Of a stretch of DNA of 64,000 nucleotides, positions 54,013 to 64,000 are shown in pieces. Under the pieces are notes generated by a model. That model saw only the letters and a list, made by a program, of their open reading frames with translations, made no database searches and was not told where the DNA came from. The stretch lies in assembly GCA_964057225.1 (NCBI GenBank), contig OZ059900.1:16631638-16695637 (forward strand), read 5' to 3'. Numbering within the stretch: the first letter of the stretch is position 1; every line of letters begins with the position of its first letter. This stretch comes from Auanema rhodensis (Eukaryota > Nematoda > Chromadorea > Rhabditida > Rhabditidae). The position numbers were made by a program, and so were the translations under genes.

Positions 54013-55304
54013 AGAAATATTTTATTATGCTGGAAAACCAGTTTTTGGAAATTTCGCTGTAAACAAGGTTTTGACTTACGATTTCATGTGTTCAAACTCA
54101 TGCAATGTCAATGAAACCTAGCTCAAAATTGTTTGTACAACGTCTAGTTCCACTTTCACGACAAAAAAACAGGGGTTAGAAAATTAAGGAAATTAGCATA
54201 TTCTGAGGGCACGCCCCTTATGGCTAATATTGATTAAATCGATTTTTGTTCATATGAGTCGTCAAATGCAACGAATTTCAGCGTGTTACACACTAAAATG
54301 AAGCATTTCACATGCTGAACACTAGAAGAATACAAAAACACAGTATTTCCCATGAGAAATATTTTATCATGCTGGAAAACCAGTTTTTGGAAATTTCGCT
54401 GTAAACAAGGTTTTGACTTACGATTTCATGTGTTCAAACTCATGCAATGTCAATGAAACCTAGCTCAAAATTGTTCGTACAACGTCTAGTTCCACTTTCA
54501 CGACAAAAAAACGGGGGTTAGAAAATTAAGGAAATTAGCATATTCTGAGGGCACGCCCCTTATGGCTAATATTGATTAAATCGATTTTTGTTCATATGAG
54601 TCGTCAAATGCAACGAATTTCAGCGTGTTACACACTAAAATGAAGCATTTCACATGCTGAACACTAGAAGAATACAAAAACACAGTATTTCCCATGAGAA
54701 ATATTTTATTATGCTGGAAAACCAGTTTGTGGAAATTTCGCTGTAAACAAGGTTTTGACTTACGATTTCATGTGTTCAAACTCATGCAATGTCAATGAAA
54801 CCTAGCTCAAAATTGTTCGTACAACGTCTAGTTCCACTTTCACGACAAAAAAACAGGGGTTAGAAAATTAAGGAAATTAGCATATTCTGAGGGCACGCCC
54901 CTTATGGCTAATATTGATTAAATCGATTTTTGTTCATATGAGTCGTCAAATGCAACGAATTTCAGCGTGTTACATACTAAAATGAAGCATTTTACATGCT
55001 GAACACTAGAAAAATACAAAAACACAGTATTTCCCATGAGAAATATTTTATCATGCTGGAAAACCAGTTTTTGGAAATTTCGCTGTAAACAAGGTTTTGA
55101 CTTACGATTTCATGTGTTCAAACTCATGCAATGTCAATGAAACCTAGCTCAAAATTGTTTGTACAACGTCTAGTTCCACTTTCACGACAAAAAAACAAGG
55201 GTTAGAAAATTAAGGAAATTAGCATATTCTGAGGGCACGCCCCTTATGGCTAATATTGATTAAATCGATTTTTGTTCATATGAGTCGTCAAATGCAACGA
55301 ATTT
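54013..55304 (+). repeat. 1292-bp out-of-register duplication, first copy
   Basis: The segment runs from unit position 338 of one unit, through three complete units (R; C9/G154 variant; P), to position 261 of a Q unit. It is followed at once by a second copy. Its length, 3 x 342 + 5 + 261, is not a multiple of the unit, so the duplication broke the register. Confidence 0.85.
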
Positions 55305-55309
55305 AGAAA
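55044..55309 (+). repeat. 266-bp truncated unit at the duplication junction
   Basis: A Q unit stops after unit position 261 (cgaattt) and joins position 338 (agaaat) of the next unit, missing 76 bp. It is the only grossly short unit in the window. No base is shared across the junction: the left arm would continue with C and the right arm is preceded by G. It is best read as the novel joint of the 1292-bp duplication, not as a separate deletion. Confidence 0.9.
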
Positions 55310-56596
55310 TATTTTATTATGCTGGAAAACCAGTTTTTGGAAATTTCGCTGTAAACAAGGTTTTGACTTACGATTTCATGTGTTCAAACTCATGCAATGT
55401 CAATGAAACCTAGCTCAAAATTGTTTGTACAACGTCTAGTTCCACTTTCACGACAAAAAAACAGGGGTTAGAAAATTAAGGAAATTAGCATATTCTGAGG
55501 GCACGCCCCTTATGGCTAATATTGATTAAATCGATTTTTGTTCATATGAGTCGTCAAATGCAACGAATTTCAGCGTGTTACACACTAAAATGAAGCATTT
55601 CACATGCTGAACACTAGAAGAATACAAAAACACAGTATTTCCCATGAGAAATATTTTATCATGCTGGAAAACCAGTTTTTGGAAATTTCGCTGTAAACAA
55701 GGTTTTGACTTACGATTTCATGTGTTCAAACTCATGCAATGTCAATGAAACCTAGCTCAAAATTGTTCGTACAACGTCTAGTTCCACTTTCACGACAAAA
55801 AAACGGGGGTTAGAAAATTAAGGAAATTAGCATATTCTGAGGGCACGCCCCTTATGGCTAATATTGATTAAATCGATTTTTGTTCATATGAGTCGTCAAA
55901 TGCAACGAATTTCAGCGTGTTACACACTAAAATGAAGCATTTCACATGCTGAACACTAGAAGAATACAAAAACACAGTATTTCCCATGAGAAATATTTTA
56001 TTATGCTGGAAAACCAGTTTGTGGAAATTTCGCTGTAAACAAGGTTTTGACTTACGATTTCATGTGTTCAAACTCATGCAATGTCAATGAAACCTAGCTC
56101 AAAATTGTTCGTACAACGTCTAGTTCCACTTTCACGACAAAAAAACAGGGGTTAGAAAATTAAGGAAATTAGCATATTCTGAGGGCACGCCCCTTATGGC
56201 TAATATTGATTAAATCGATTTTTGTTCATATGAGTCGTCAAATGCAACGAATTTCAGCGTGTTACATACTAAAATGAAGCATTTTACATGCTGAACACTA
56301 GAAAAATACAAAAACACAGTATTTCCCATGAGAAATATTTTATCATGCTGGAAAACCAGTTTTTGGAAATTTCGCTGTAAACAAGGTTTTGACTTACGAT
56401 TTCATGTGTTCAAACTCATGCAATGTCAATGAAACCTAGCTCAAAATTGTTTGTACAACGTCTAGTTCCACTTTCACGACAAAAAAACAAGGGTTAGAAA
56501 ATTAAGGAAATTAGCATATTCTGAGGGCACGCCCCTTATGGCTAATATTGATTAAATCGATTTTTGTTCATATGAGTCGTCAAATGCAACGAATTT
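55305..56596 (+). repeat. 1292-bp out-of-register duplication, second copy
   Basis: This is a repeat of 54013-55304 with the same unit order (R; C9/G154 variant; P; Q). Block 1 has only one copy of this segment, in the units at 24616-25983, so the event is specific to block 2. Confidence 0.85.
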
Positions 56597-57703
56597 CAGC
56601 GTGTTACATACTAAAATGAAGCATTTTACATGCTGAACACTAGAAAAATACAAAAACACAGTATTTCCCATGAGAAATATTTTATTATGCTGGAAAACCA
56701 GTTTTTGGAAATTTCGCTGTAAACAAGGTTTTGACTTACGATTTCATGTGTTCAAACTCATGCAATGTCAATGAAACCTAGCTCAAAATTGTTTGTACAA
56801 CGTCTAGTTCCACTTTCACGACAAAAAAACAGGGGTTAGAAAATTAAGGAAATTAGCATATTCTGAGGGCACGCCCCTTATGGCTAATATTGATTAAATC
56901 GATTTTTGTTCATATGAGTCGTCAAATGCAACGAATTTCAGCGTGTTACACACTAAAATGAAGCATTTCACATGCTGAACACTAGAAGAATACAAAAACA
57001 CAGTATTTCCCATGAGAAATATTTTATTATGCTGGAAAACCAGTTTTTCGAAATTTCGCTGTAAACAAGGTTTTGACTTACGATTTCATGTGTTCAAACT
57101 CATGCAATGTCAATGAAACCTAGCTCAAAATTGTTCGTACAACGTCTAGTTCCACTTTCACGACAAAAAAACAAGGGTTAGAAAATTAAGGAAATTAGCA
57201 TATTCTGAGGGCACGCCCCTTATGGCTAATATTGATTAAATCGATTTTTGTTCATATGAGTCGTCAAATGCAACGAATTTCAGCGTGTTACATACTAAAA
57301 TGAAGCATTTTACATGCTGAACACTAGAAAAATACAAAAACACAGTATTTCCCATGATAAATATTTTATTATGCTGGAAAACCAGTTTTTGGAAATTTCG
57401 CTGTAAACAAGGTTTTGACTTACGATTTCATGTGTTCAAACTCATGCAATGTCAATGAAACCTAGCTCAAAATTGTTCGTACAACGTCTAGTTCCACTTT
57501 CACGACAAAAAAACAGGGGTTAGAAAATTAAGGAAATTAGCATATTCTGAGGGCACGCCCCTTATGGCTAATATTGATTAAATCGATTTTTGTTCATATG
57601 AGTCGTCAAATGCAACGAATTTCAGCGTGTTACATACTAAAATGAAGCATTTTACATGCTGAACACTAGAAGAATACAAAAACACAGTATTTCCCATGAG
57701 AAA
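55994..57703 (+). repeat. Five-unit cassette P-Q-R-S-T (end of block 2)
   Basis: This is the counterpart of 25300-27009, with the same T at 339 in the S unit (57020-57361). It is followed at 57704 by the block 3 P-Q-R-S series, so the block-to-block transition is the same both times. Confidence 0.72.
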
Positions 57704-60700
57704 TATTTTATTATGCTGGAAAACCAGTTTGTGGAAATTTCGCTGTAAACAAGGTTTTGACTTACGATTTCATGTGTTCAAACTCATGCAATGTCAATGA
57801 AACCTAGCTCAAAATTGTTCGTACAACGTCTAGTTCCACTTTCACGACAAAAAAACAGGGGTTAGAAAATTAAGGAAATTAGCATATTCTGAGGGCACGC
57901 CCCTTATGGCTAATATTGATTAAATCGATTTTTGTTCATATGAGTCGTCAAATGCAACGAATTTCAGCGTGTTACATACTAAAATGAAGCATTTTACATG
58001 CTGAACACTAGAAAAATACAAAAACACAGTATTTCCCATGAGAAATATTTTATCATGCTGGAAAACCAGTTTTTGGAAATTTCGCTGTAAACAAGGTTTT
58101 GACTTACGATTTCATGTGTTCAAACTCATGCAATGTCAATGAAACCTAGCTCAAAATTGTTTGTACAACGTCTAGTTCCACTTTCACGACAAAAAAACAA
58201 GGGTTAGAAAATTAAGGAAATTAGCATATTCTGAGGGCACGCCCCTTATGGCTAATATTGATTAAATCGATTTTTGTTCATATGAGTCGTCAAGTGCAAC
58301 GAATTTCAGCGTGTTACATACTAAAATGAAGCATTTTACATGCTGAACACTAGAAAAATACAAAAACACAGTATTTCCCATGAGAAATATTTTATTATGC
58401 TGGAAAACCAGTTTTTGGAAATTTCGCTGTAAACAAGGTTTTGACTTACGATTTCATGTGTTCAAACTCATGCAATGTCAATGAAACCTAGCTCAAAATT
58501 GTTCGTACAACGTCTAGTTCCACTTTCACGACAAAAAAACAGGGGTTAGAAAATTAAGGAAATTAGCATATTCTGAGGGCACGCCCCTTATGGCTAATAT
58601 TGATTAAATCGATTTTTGTTCATATGAGTCGTCAAATGCAACGAATTTCAGCGTGTTACACACTAAAATGAAGCATTTCACATGCTGAACACTAGAAGAA
58701 TACAAAAACACAGTATTTCCCATGAGAAATATTTTATTATGCTGGAAAACCAGTTTTTCGAAATTTCGCTGTAAACAAGGTTTTGACTTACGATTTCATG
58801 TGTTCAAACTCATGCAATGTCAATGAAACCTAGCTCAAAATTGTTCGTACAACGTCTAGTTCCACTTTCACGACAAAAAAACAAGGGTTAGAAAATTAAG
58901 GAAATTAGCATATTCTGAGGGCACGCCCCTTATGGCTAATATTGATTAAATCGATTTTTGTTCATATGAGTCGTCAAATGCAACGAATTTCAGCGTGTTA
59001 CATACTAAAATGAAGCATTTTACATGCTGAACACTAGAAAAATACAAAAACACAGTATTTCCCATGAGAAATGTTTTATTATGCTGGAAAACCAGTTTTT
59101 GGAAATTTCGCTGTAAACAAGGTTTTGACTTACGATTTCATGTGTTCAAACTCATGCAATGTCAATGAAACCTAGCTCAAAATTGTTCGTACAACGTCTA
59201 GTTCCACTTTCACGACAAAAAAACAGGGGTTAGAAAATTAAGGAAATTAGCATATTCTGAGGGCACGCCCCTTATGGCTAATATTGATTAAATCGATTTT
59301 TGTTCATATGAGTCGTCAAATGCAACGAATTTCAGCGTGTTACATACAATGAAGCATTTCACATGCTGAACACTAGAAAAATACAAAAACACAGTATTTC
59401 CCATGAGAAATATTTTATTATGCTGGAAAACCAGTTTTTGGAAATTTCGCTGTAAACAAGTTTTTGACTTACGATTTCATGTGTTCAAACTCATGCAATG
59501 TCAATGAAACCTAGCTCAAAATTGTTCCTACAACGTCTAGTTCCACTTTCACGACAAAAAAACAGGGGTTAGAAAATTAAGGAAATTAGCATATTCTGAG
59601 GGCACGCCTCTTATGGCTAATATTGATTAAATCGATTTTTGTTCATATGAGTCGTCAAATGCAACGAATTTCAGCGTGTTACATACTAAAATGAAGCATT
59701 TTACATGCTGAACACTAGAAGAATACAAAAACACAGTATTTCCCATGAGAAATATTTTATTATGCTGGAAAACCAGTTTGTGGAAATTTCGCTGTAAACA
59801 AGGTTTTGACTTACGATTTCATGTGTTCAAACTCATGCAATGTCAATGAAACCTAGCTCAAAATTGTTCGTACAACGTCTAGTTCCACTTTCACGACAAA
59901 AAAACAGGGGTTAGAAAATTAAGGAAATTAGCATATTCTGAGGGCACGCCCCTTATGGCTAATATTGATTAAATCGATTTTTGTTCATATGAGTCGTCAA
60001 ATGCAACGAATTTCAGCGTGTTACACACTAAAATGAAGCATTTCACATGCTGAACACTAGAAGAATACAAAAACACAGTATTTCCCATGAGAAATATTTT
60101 ATTATGCTGGAAAACCAGTTTTTGGAAATTTCGCTGTAAACAAGGTTTTGACTTACGATTTCATGTGTTCAAACTCATGCAATGTCAATGAAACCTAGCT
60201 CAAAATTGTTCGTACAACGTCTAGTTCCACTTTCACGACAAAAAAACAGGGGTTAGAAAATTAAGGAAATTAGCATATTCTGAGGGCACGCCCCTTATGG
60301 CTAATATTGATTAAATCGATTTTTGTTCATATGAGTCGTCAAATGCAACGAATTTCAGCGTGTTACACACTAAAATGAAGCATTTCACATGCTGAACACT
60401 AGAAGAATACAAAAACACAGTATTTCCCATGAGAAATATTTTATTATGCTGGAAAACCAGTTTTTCGAAATTTCGCTGTAAACAAGGTTTTGACTTACGA
60501 TTTCATGTGTTCAAACTCATGCAATGTCAATGAAACCTAGCTCAAAATTGTTCGTACAACGTCTAGTTCCACTTTCACGACAAAAAAACAAGGGTTAGAA
60601 AATTAAGGAAATTAGCATATTCTGAGGGCACGCCCCTTATGGCTAATATTGATTAAATCGATTTTTGTTCATATGAGTCGTCAAATGCAACGAATTTCAG

Positions 60701-63700
60701 CGTGTTACATACTAAAATGAAGCATTTTACATGCTGAACACTAGAAAAATACAAAAACACAGTATTTCCCATGAGAAATGTTTTATTATGCTGGAAAACC
60801 AGTTTTTGGAAATTTCGCTGTAAACAAGGTTTTGACTTACGATTTCATGTGTTCAAACTCATGCAATGTCAATGAAACCTAGCTCAAAATTGTTCGTACA
60901 ACGTCTAGTTCCACTTTCACGACAAAAAAACAGGGGTTAGAAAATTAAGGAAATTAGCATATTCTGAGGGCACGCCCCTTATGGCTAATATTGATTAAAT
61001 CGATTTTTGTTCATATGAGTCGTCAAATGCAACGAATTTCAGCGTGTTACATACTAAAATGAAGCATTTTACATGCTGAACACTAGAAGAATACAAAAAC
61101 ACAGTATTTCCCATGAGAAATATTTTATTATGCTGGAAAACCAGTTTGTGGAAATTTCGCTGTAAACAAGGTTTTGACTTACGATTTCATGTGTTCAAAC
61201 TCATGCAATGTCAATGAAACCTAGCTCAAAATTGTTCGTACAACGTTTAGTTCCACTTTCACGACAAAAAAACAGGGGTTAGAAAATTAAGGAAATTAGC
61301 ATATTCTGAGGGCACGCCCCTTATGGCTAATATTGATTAAATCGATTTTTGTTCATATGAGTCGTCAAATGCAACGAATTTCAGCGTGTTACACACTAAA
61401 ATGAAGCATTTCACATGCTGAACACTAGAAGAATACAAAAACACAGTATTTCCCATGAGAAATATTTTATTATGCTGGAAAACCAGTTTTTGGAAATTTC
61501 GCTGTAAACAAGGTTTTGACTTACGATTTCATGTGTTCAAACTCATGCAATGTCAATGAAACCTAGCTCAAAATTGTTCGTACAACGTCTAGTTCCACTT
61601 TCACGACAAAAAAACAGGGGTTAGAAAATTAAGGAAATTAGCATATTCTGAGGGCACGCCCCTTATGGCTAATATTGATTAAATCGATTTTTGTTCATAT
61701 GAGTCGTCAAATGCAACGAATTTCAGCGTGTTACATACTAAAGTGAAGCATTTTACATGCTGAACACTAGAAAAATACAAAAACACAGTATTTCCCATGA
61801 GAAATATTTTATCATGCTGGAAAACCAGTTTTTGGAAATTTCGCTGTAAACAAGGTTTTGACTTACGATTTCATGTGTTCAAACTCATGCAATGTCAATG
61901 AAACCTAGCTCAAAATTGTTTGTACAACGTCTAGTTCCACTTTCACGACAAAAAAACAAGGGTTAGAAAATTAAGGAAATTAGCATATTCTGAGGGCACG
62001 CCCCTTATGGCTAATATTGATTAAATCGATTTTTGTTCATATGAGTCGTCAAATGCAACGAATTTCAGCGTGTTACATACTAAAATGAAGCATTTTACAT
62101 GCTGAACACTAGAAAAATACAAAAACACAGTATTTCCCATGAGAAATATTTTATTATGCTGGAAAACCAGTTTTTGGAAATTTCGCTGTAAACAAGGTTT
62201 TGACTTACGATTTCATGTGTTCAAACTCATGCAATGTCAATGAAACCTAGCTCAAAATTGTTCGTACAACGTCTAGTTCCACTTTCACGACAAAAAAACA
62301 GGGGTTAGAAAATTAAGGAAATTAGCATATTCTGAGGGCACGCCCCTTATGGCTAATATTGATTAAATCGATTTTTGTTCATATGAGTCGTCAAATGCAA
62401 CGAATTTCAGCGTGTTACACACTAAAATGAAGCATTTCACATGCTGAACACTAGAAGAATACAAAAACACAGTATTTCCCATGAGAAATATTTTATTATG
62501 CTGGAAAACCAGTTTTTCGAAATTTCGCTGTAAACAAGGTTTTGACTTACGATTTCATGTGTTCAAACTCATGCAATGTCAATGAAACCTAGCTCAAAAT
62601 TGTTCGTACAACGTCTAGTTCCACTTTCACGACAAAAAAACAAGGGTTAGAAAATTAAGGAAATTAGCATATTCTGAGGGCACGCCCCTTATGGCTAATA
62701 TTGATTAAATCGATTTTTGTTCATATGAGTCGTCAAATGCAACGAATTTCAGCGTGTTACATACTAAAATGAAGCATTTTACATGCTGAACACTAGAAAA
62801 ATACAAAAACACAGTATTTCCCATGAGAAATATTTTATTATGCTGGAAAACCAGTTTTTGGAAATTTCGCTGTAAACAAGGTTTTGACTTACGATTTCAT
62901 GTGTTCAAACTCATGCAATGTCAATGAAACCTAGCTCAAAATTGTTTGTACAACGTCTAGTTCCACTTTCACGACAAAAAAACAGGGGTTAGAAAATTAA
63001 GGAAATTAGCATATTCTGAGGGCACGCCCCTTATGGCTAATATTGATTAAATCGATTATTGTTCATATGAGTCGTCAAATGCAACGAATTTCAGCGTGTT
63101 ACATACTAAAATGAAGCATTTTACATGCTGAACACTAGAAAAATACAAAAACACAGTATTTCCCATGAGAAATATTTTATTATGCTGGAAAACCAGTTTT
63201 TGGAAATTTCGCTGTAAACAAGGTTTTGACTTACGATTTCATGTGTTCAAACTCATGCAATGTCAATGAAACCTAGCTCAAAATTGTTCGTACAACGTCT
63301 AGTTCCACTTTCACGACAAAAAAACAGGGGTTAGAAAATTAAGGAAATTAGCATATTCTGAGGGCACGCCCCTTATGGCTAATATTGATTAAATCGATTT
63401 TTGTTCATATGAGTCGTCAAATGCAACGAATTTCAGCGTGTTACATACTAAAATGAAGCATTTTACATGCTGAACACTAGAAAAATACAAAAACACAGTA
63501 TTTCCCATGAGAAATATTTTATTATGCTGGAAAACCAGTTTTTGGAAATTTCGCTGTAAACAAGGTTTTGACTTACGATTTCATGTGTTCAAACTCATGC
63601 AATGTCAATGAAACCTAGCTCAAAATTGTTCGTACAACGTCTAGTTCCACTTTCACGACAAAAAAACAGGGGTTAGAAAATTAAGGAAATTAGCATATTC

Positions 63701-64000
63701 TGAGGGCACGCCCCTTATGGCTAATATTGATTAAATCGATTTTTGTTCATATGAGTCGTCAAATGCAACGAATTTCAGCGTGTTACATACTAAAATGAAG
63801 CATTTTACATGCTGAACACTAGAAGAATACAAAAACACAGTATTTCCCATGAGAAATATTTTATCATGCTGGAAAACCAGTTTGTGGAAATTTCGCTGTA
63901 AACAAGGTTTTGACTTACGATTTCATGTGTTCAAACTCATGCAATGTCAATGAAACCTAGCTCAAAATTGTTCGTACAACGTCTAGTTCCACTTTCACGA
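57704..64000 (+). repeat. Super-repeat block 3 (first 18.4 units, cut by window end)
   Basis: Units at 57704, 58046, 58388 and onward repeat the block 1 and block 2 series: P, Q with G at 249, R, S, the 339-bp unit at 59072, and the ttcctac/gcctctta unit at 59411. They match block 2 at offset 30694 up to about 61800. Four extra units (61805-63172) then intervene. The series resumes at 63173-64000, matching block 2 from 31111 at offset 32062. A private base change (acgtttag near 61247) marks unit 11. The last unit, at 63857, is truncated by the window edge. Confidence 0.88.
61805..63172 (+). repeat. Four extra units in block 3
   Basis: The units are Q (61805), R (62147), S (62489) and a unit with T at 117 but T at 9 and G at 155 (62831). 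They lie where blocks 1 and 2 have none: block 2 goes directly from the unit at 30769 to 31111. The unit at 62831 has a private A at 228 (63058) that breaks the AAATCGATTT palindrome. The preceding unit has a private G (aaagtgaag near 61743). Exact borders are uncertain by up to a unit. Confidence 0.75.

Larger units (their letters stand above)
27010..57703 (+). repeat. Super-repeat block 2 (90 units)
   Basis: This block is 30,694 bp, or 90 x 342 minus 86 (76 + 3 + seven 1-bp losses). Units 1-22 follow block 1 units 1-22 one for one at a constant offset of 27009, except for the patch at 3619-4244 of block 1. After that the offset steps to 28035 (9093 to 37128), 29744 (14341 to 44085), 29402 (19360 to 48762) and 30694 (27010 to 57704). 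Up to small indels, each step is a whole number of units. In unit terms, block 2 gains 8, lacks 6, gains 5, and gains a 1292-bp duplication relative to block 1. Confidence 0.9.
1..64000 (+). repeat. 342-bp satellite DNA, head-to-tail tandem array (about 187 units)
   Basis: The same unit recurs every 342 bp from the first base to the last, always in the same orientation. Unit starts (TATTTTAT, TGTTTTAT in a few units) fall at 1, 343, 685, 1027, 1369 and so on. The only length changes I saw are: 339-bp units at 1369, 28378 and 59072; 341-bp units at 5812, 7179, 8546, 8887, 9912, 10253, 32821, 34188, 35555, 36922, 38289, 39656 and 39997; and one 266-bp unit at 55044. With these, every other unit start can be computed. 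Units differ from each other by only a few bases. There is no interruption by a transposon or unique sequence. This is classic satellite DNA; whether it is the centromeric, pericentromeric or subtelomeric satellite cannot be told from sequence alone. Confidence 0.98.

Noticed and set aside
55044-55309. Simple 76-bp deletion in one unit
   Set aside because: The surrounding unit order shows a duplicated R, C9/G154, P, Q series meeting exactly at this joint, so a single 1292-bp duplication explains both the short unit and the extra units.
1-64000. Human or primate alpha satellite
   Set aside because: The length is a multiple of 171 and there is higher-order structure, but the base sequence shows no recognisable alpha-satellite motifs, has no CENP-B box and has undepleted CpG.
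1-64000. CRISPR array or prokaryotic repeat region
   Set aside because: The repeats are 342 bp, contiguous and without spacers. There are no cas genes, no ribosome binding sites and no coding sequence of any size.
1-64000. Assembly artefact (the same reads stacked repeatedly)
   Set aside because: It cannot be excluded without reads. However, the blocks differ by private substitutions (14607, 37917, 45324, 46282, 61247, 63058) and by distinct copy-number events, which simple duplication of a contig would not create.
1-64000. Telomere repeats, rDNA, tRNA or 5S genes within the array
   Set aside because: No telomeric hexamer or heptamer runs, no recognisable rRNA or tRNA sequence, and no deviation from the 342-bp series that could hide one.

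Overview
The whole 64-kb window is one uninterrupted, head-to-tail satellite DNA array. The repeat unit is 342 bp and about 187 copies fit in the window, all in the same orientation. I see no gene, RNA gene, transposon, CRISPR array, telomere repeat or unique-sequence island. The array points to constitutive heterochromatin (centromeric, pericentromeric or subtelomeric) of a eukaryotic chromosome assembled from long reads. The unit is about 34% G+C and has no CENP-B box. CpG is not depleted (10 seen, about 10 expected per unit), which argues against a heavily methylated vertebrate genome. I cannot name the species. The 342-bp length (2 x 171) fits the di-nucleosome-sized satellites common in plants and invertebrates.

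Units differ by a few diagnostic bases, used here as labels (positions counted from the start of the unit at TATTTTAT): P = G at 28; Q = C at 9, T at 117, A at 155; R = C at 274, C at 292, G at 311; S = C at 30, usually with A at 155; T = plain; K = T at 157, A at 274, C at 331. Their order reveals three nested levels. (1) 342-bp units. (2) Short cassettes of 4-8 units, typically P-Q-R-S-T or Q-R-S-T. (3) A super-repeat of about 27-31 kb: block 1 is 1-27009 (79 units), block 2 is 27010-57703 (90 units), and block 3 starts at 57704 and runs off the end (18.4 units). The block start is set by where the window begins and is arbitrary.

Each full block has a P/Q/R/S-rich domain and an internal domain made only of T/K-like units (14014-22563 in block 1, 43758-51965 in block 2). 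Reading unit by unit, blocks 1 and 2 align along their length. The 79 versus 90 unit difference is accounted for by four local changes: +8 units, -6 units, +5 units and one +1292-bp out-of-register duplication. Block 3 carries its own 4-unit insertion.

There is no gene system here. What is worth attention is a legible record of how satellite DNA evolves. It includes a six-copy amplification of a chimeric unit, a likely gene-conversion tract between domains, a blunt non-homologous tandem duplication, and chimeric units marking unequal crossovers. All comparisons were made by eye, so individual base counts should be confirmed computationally.
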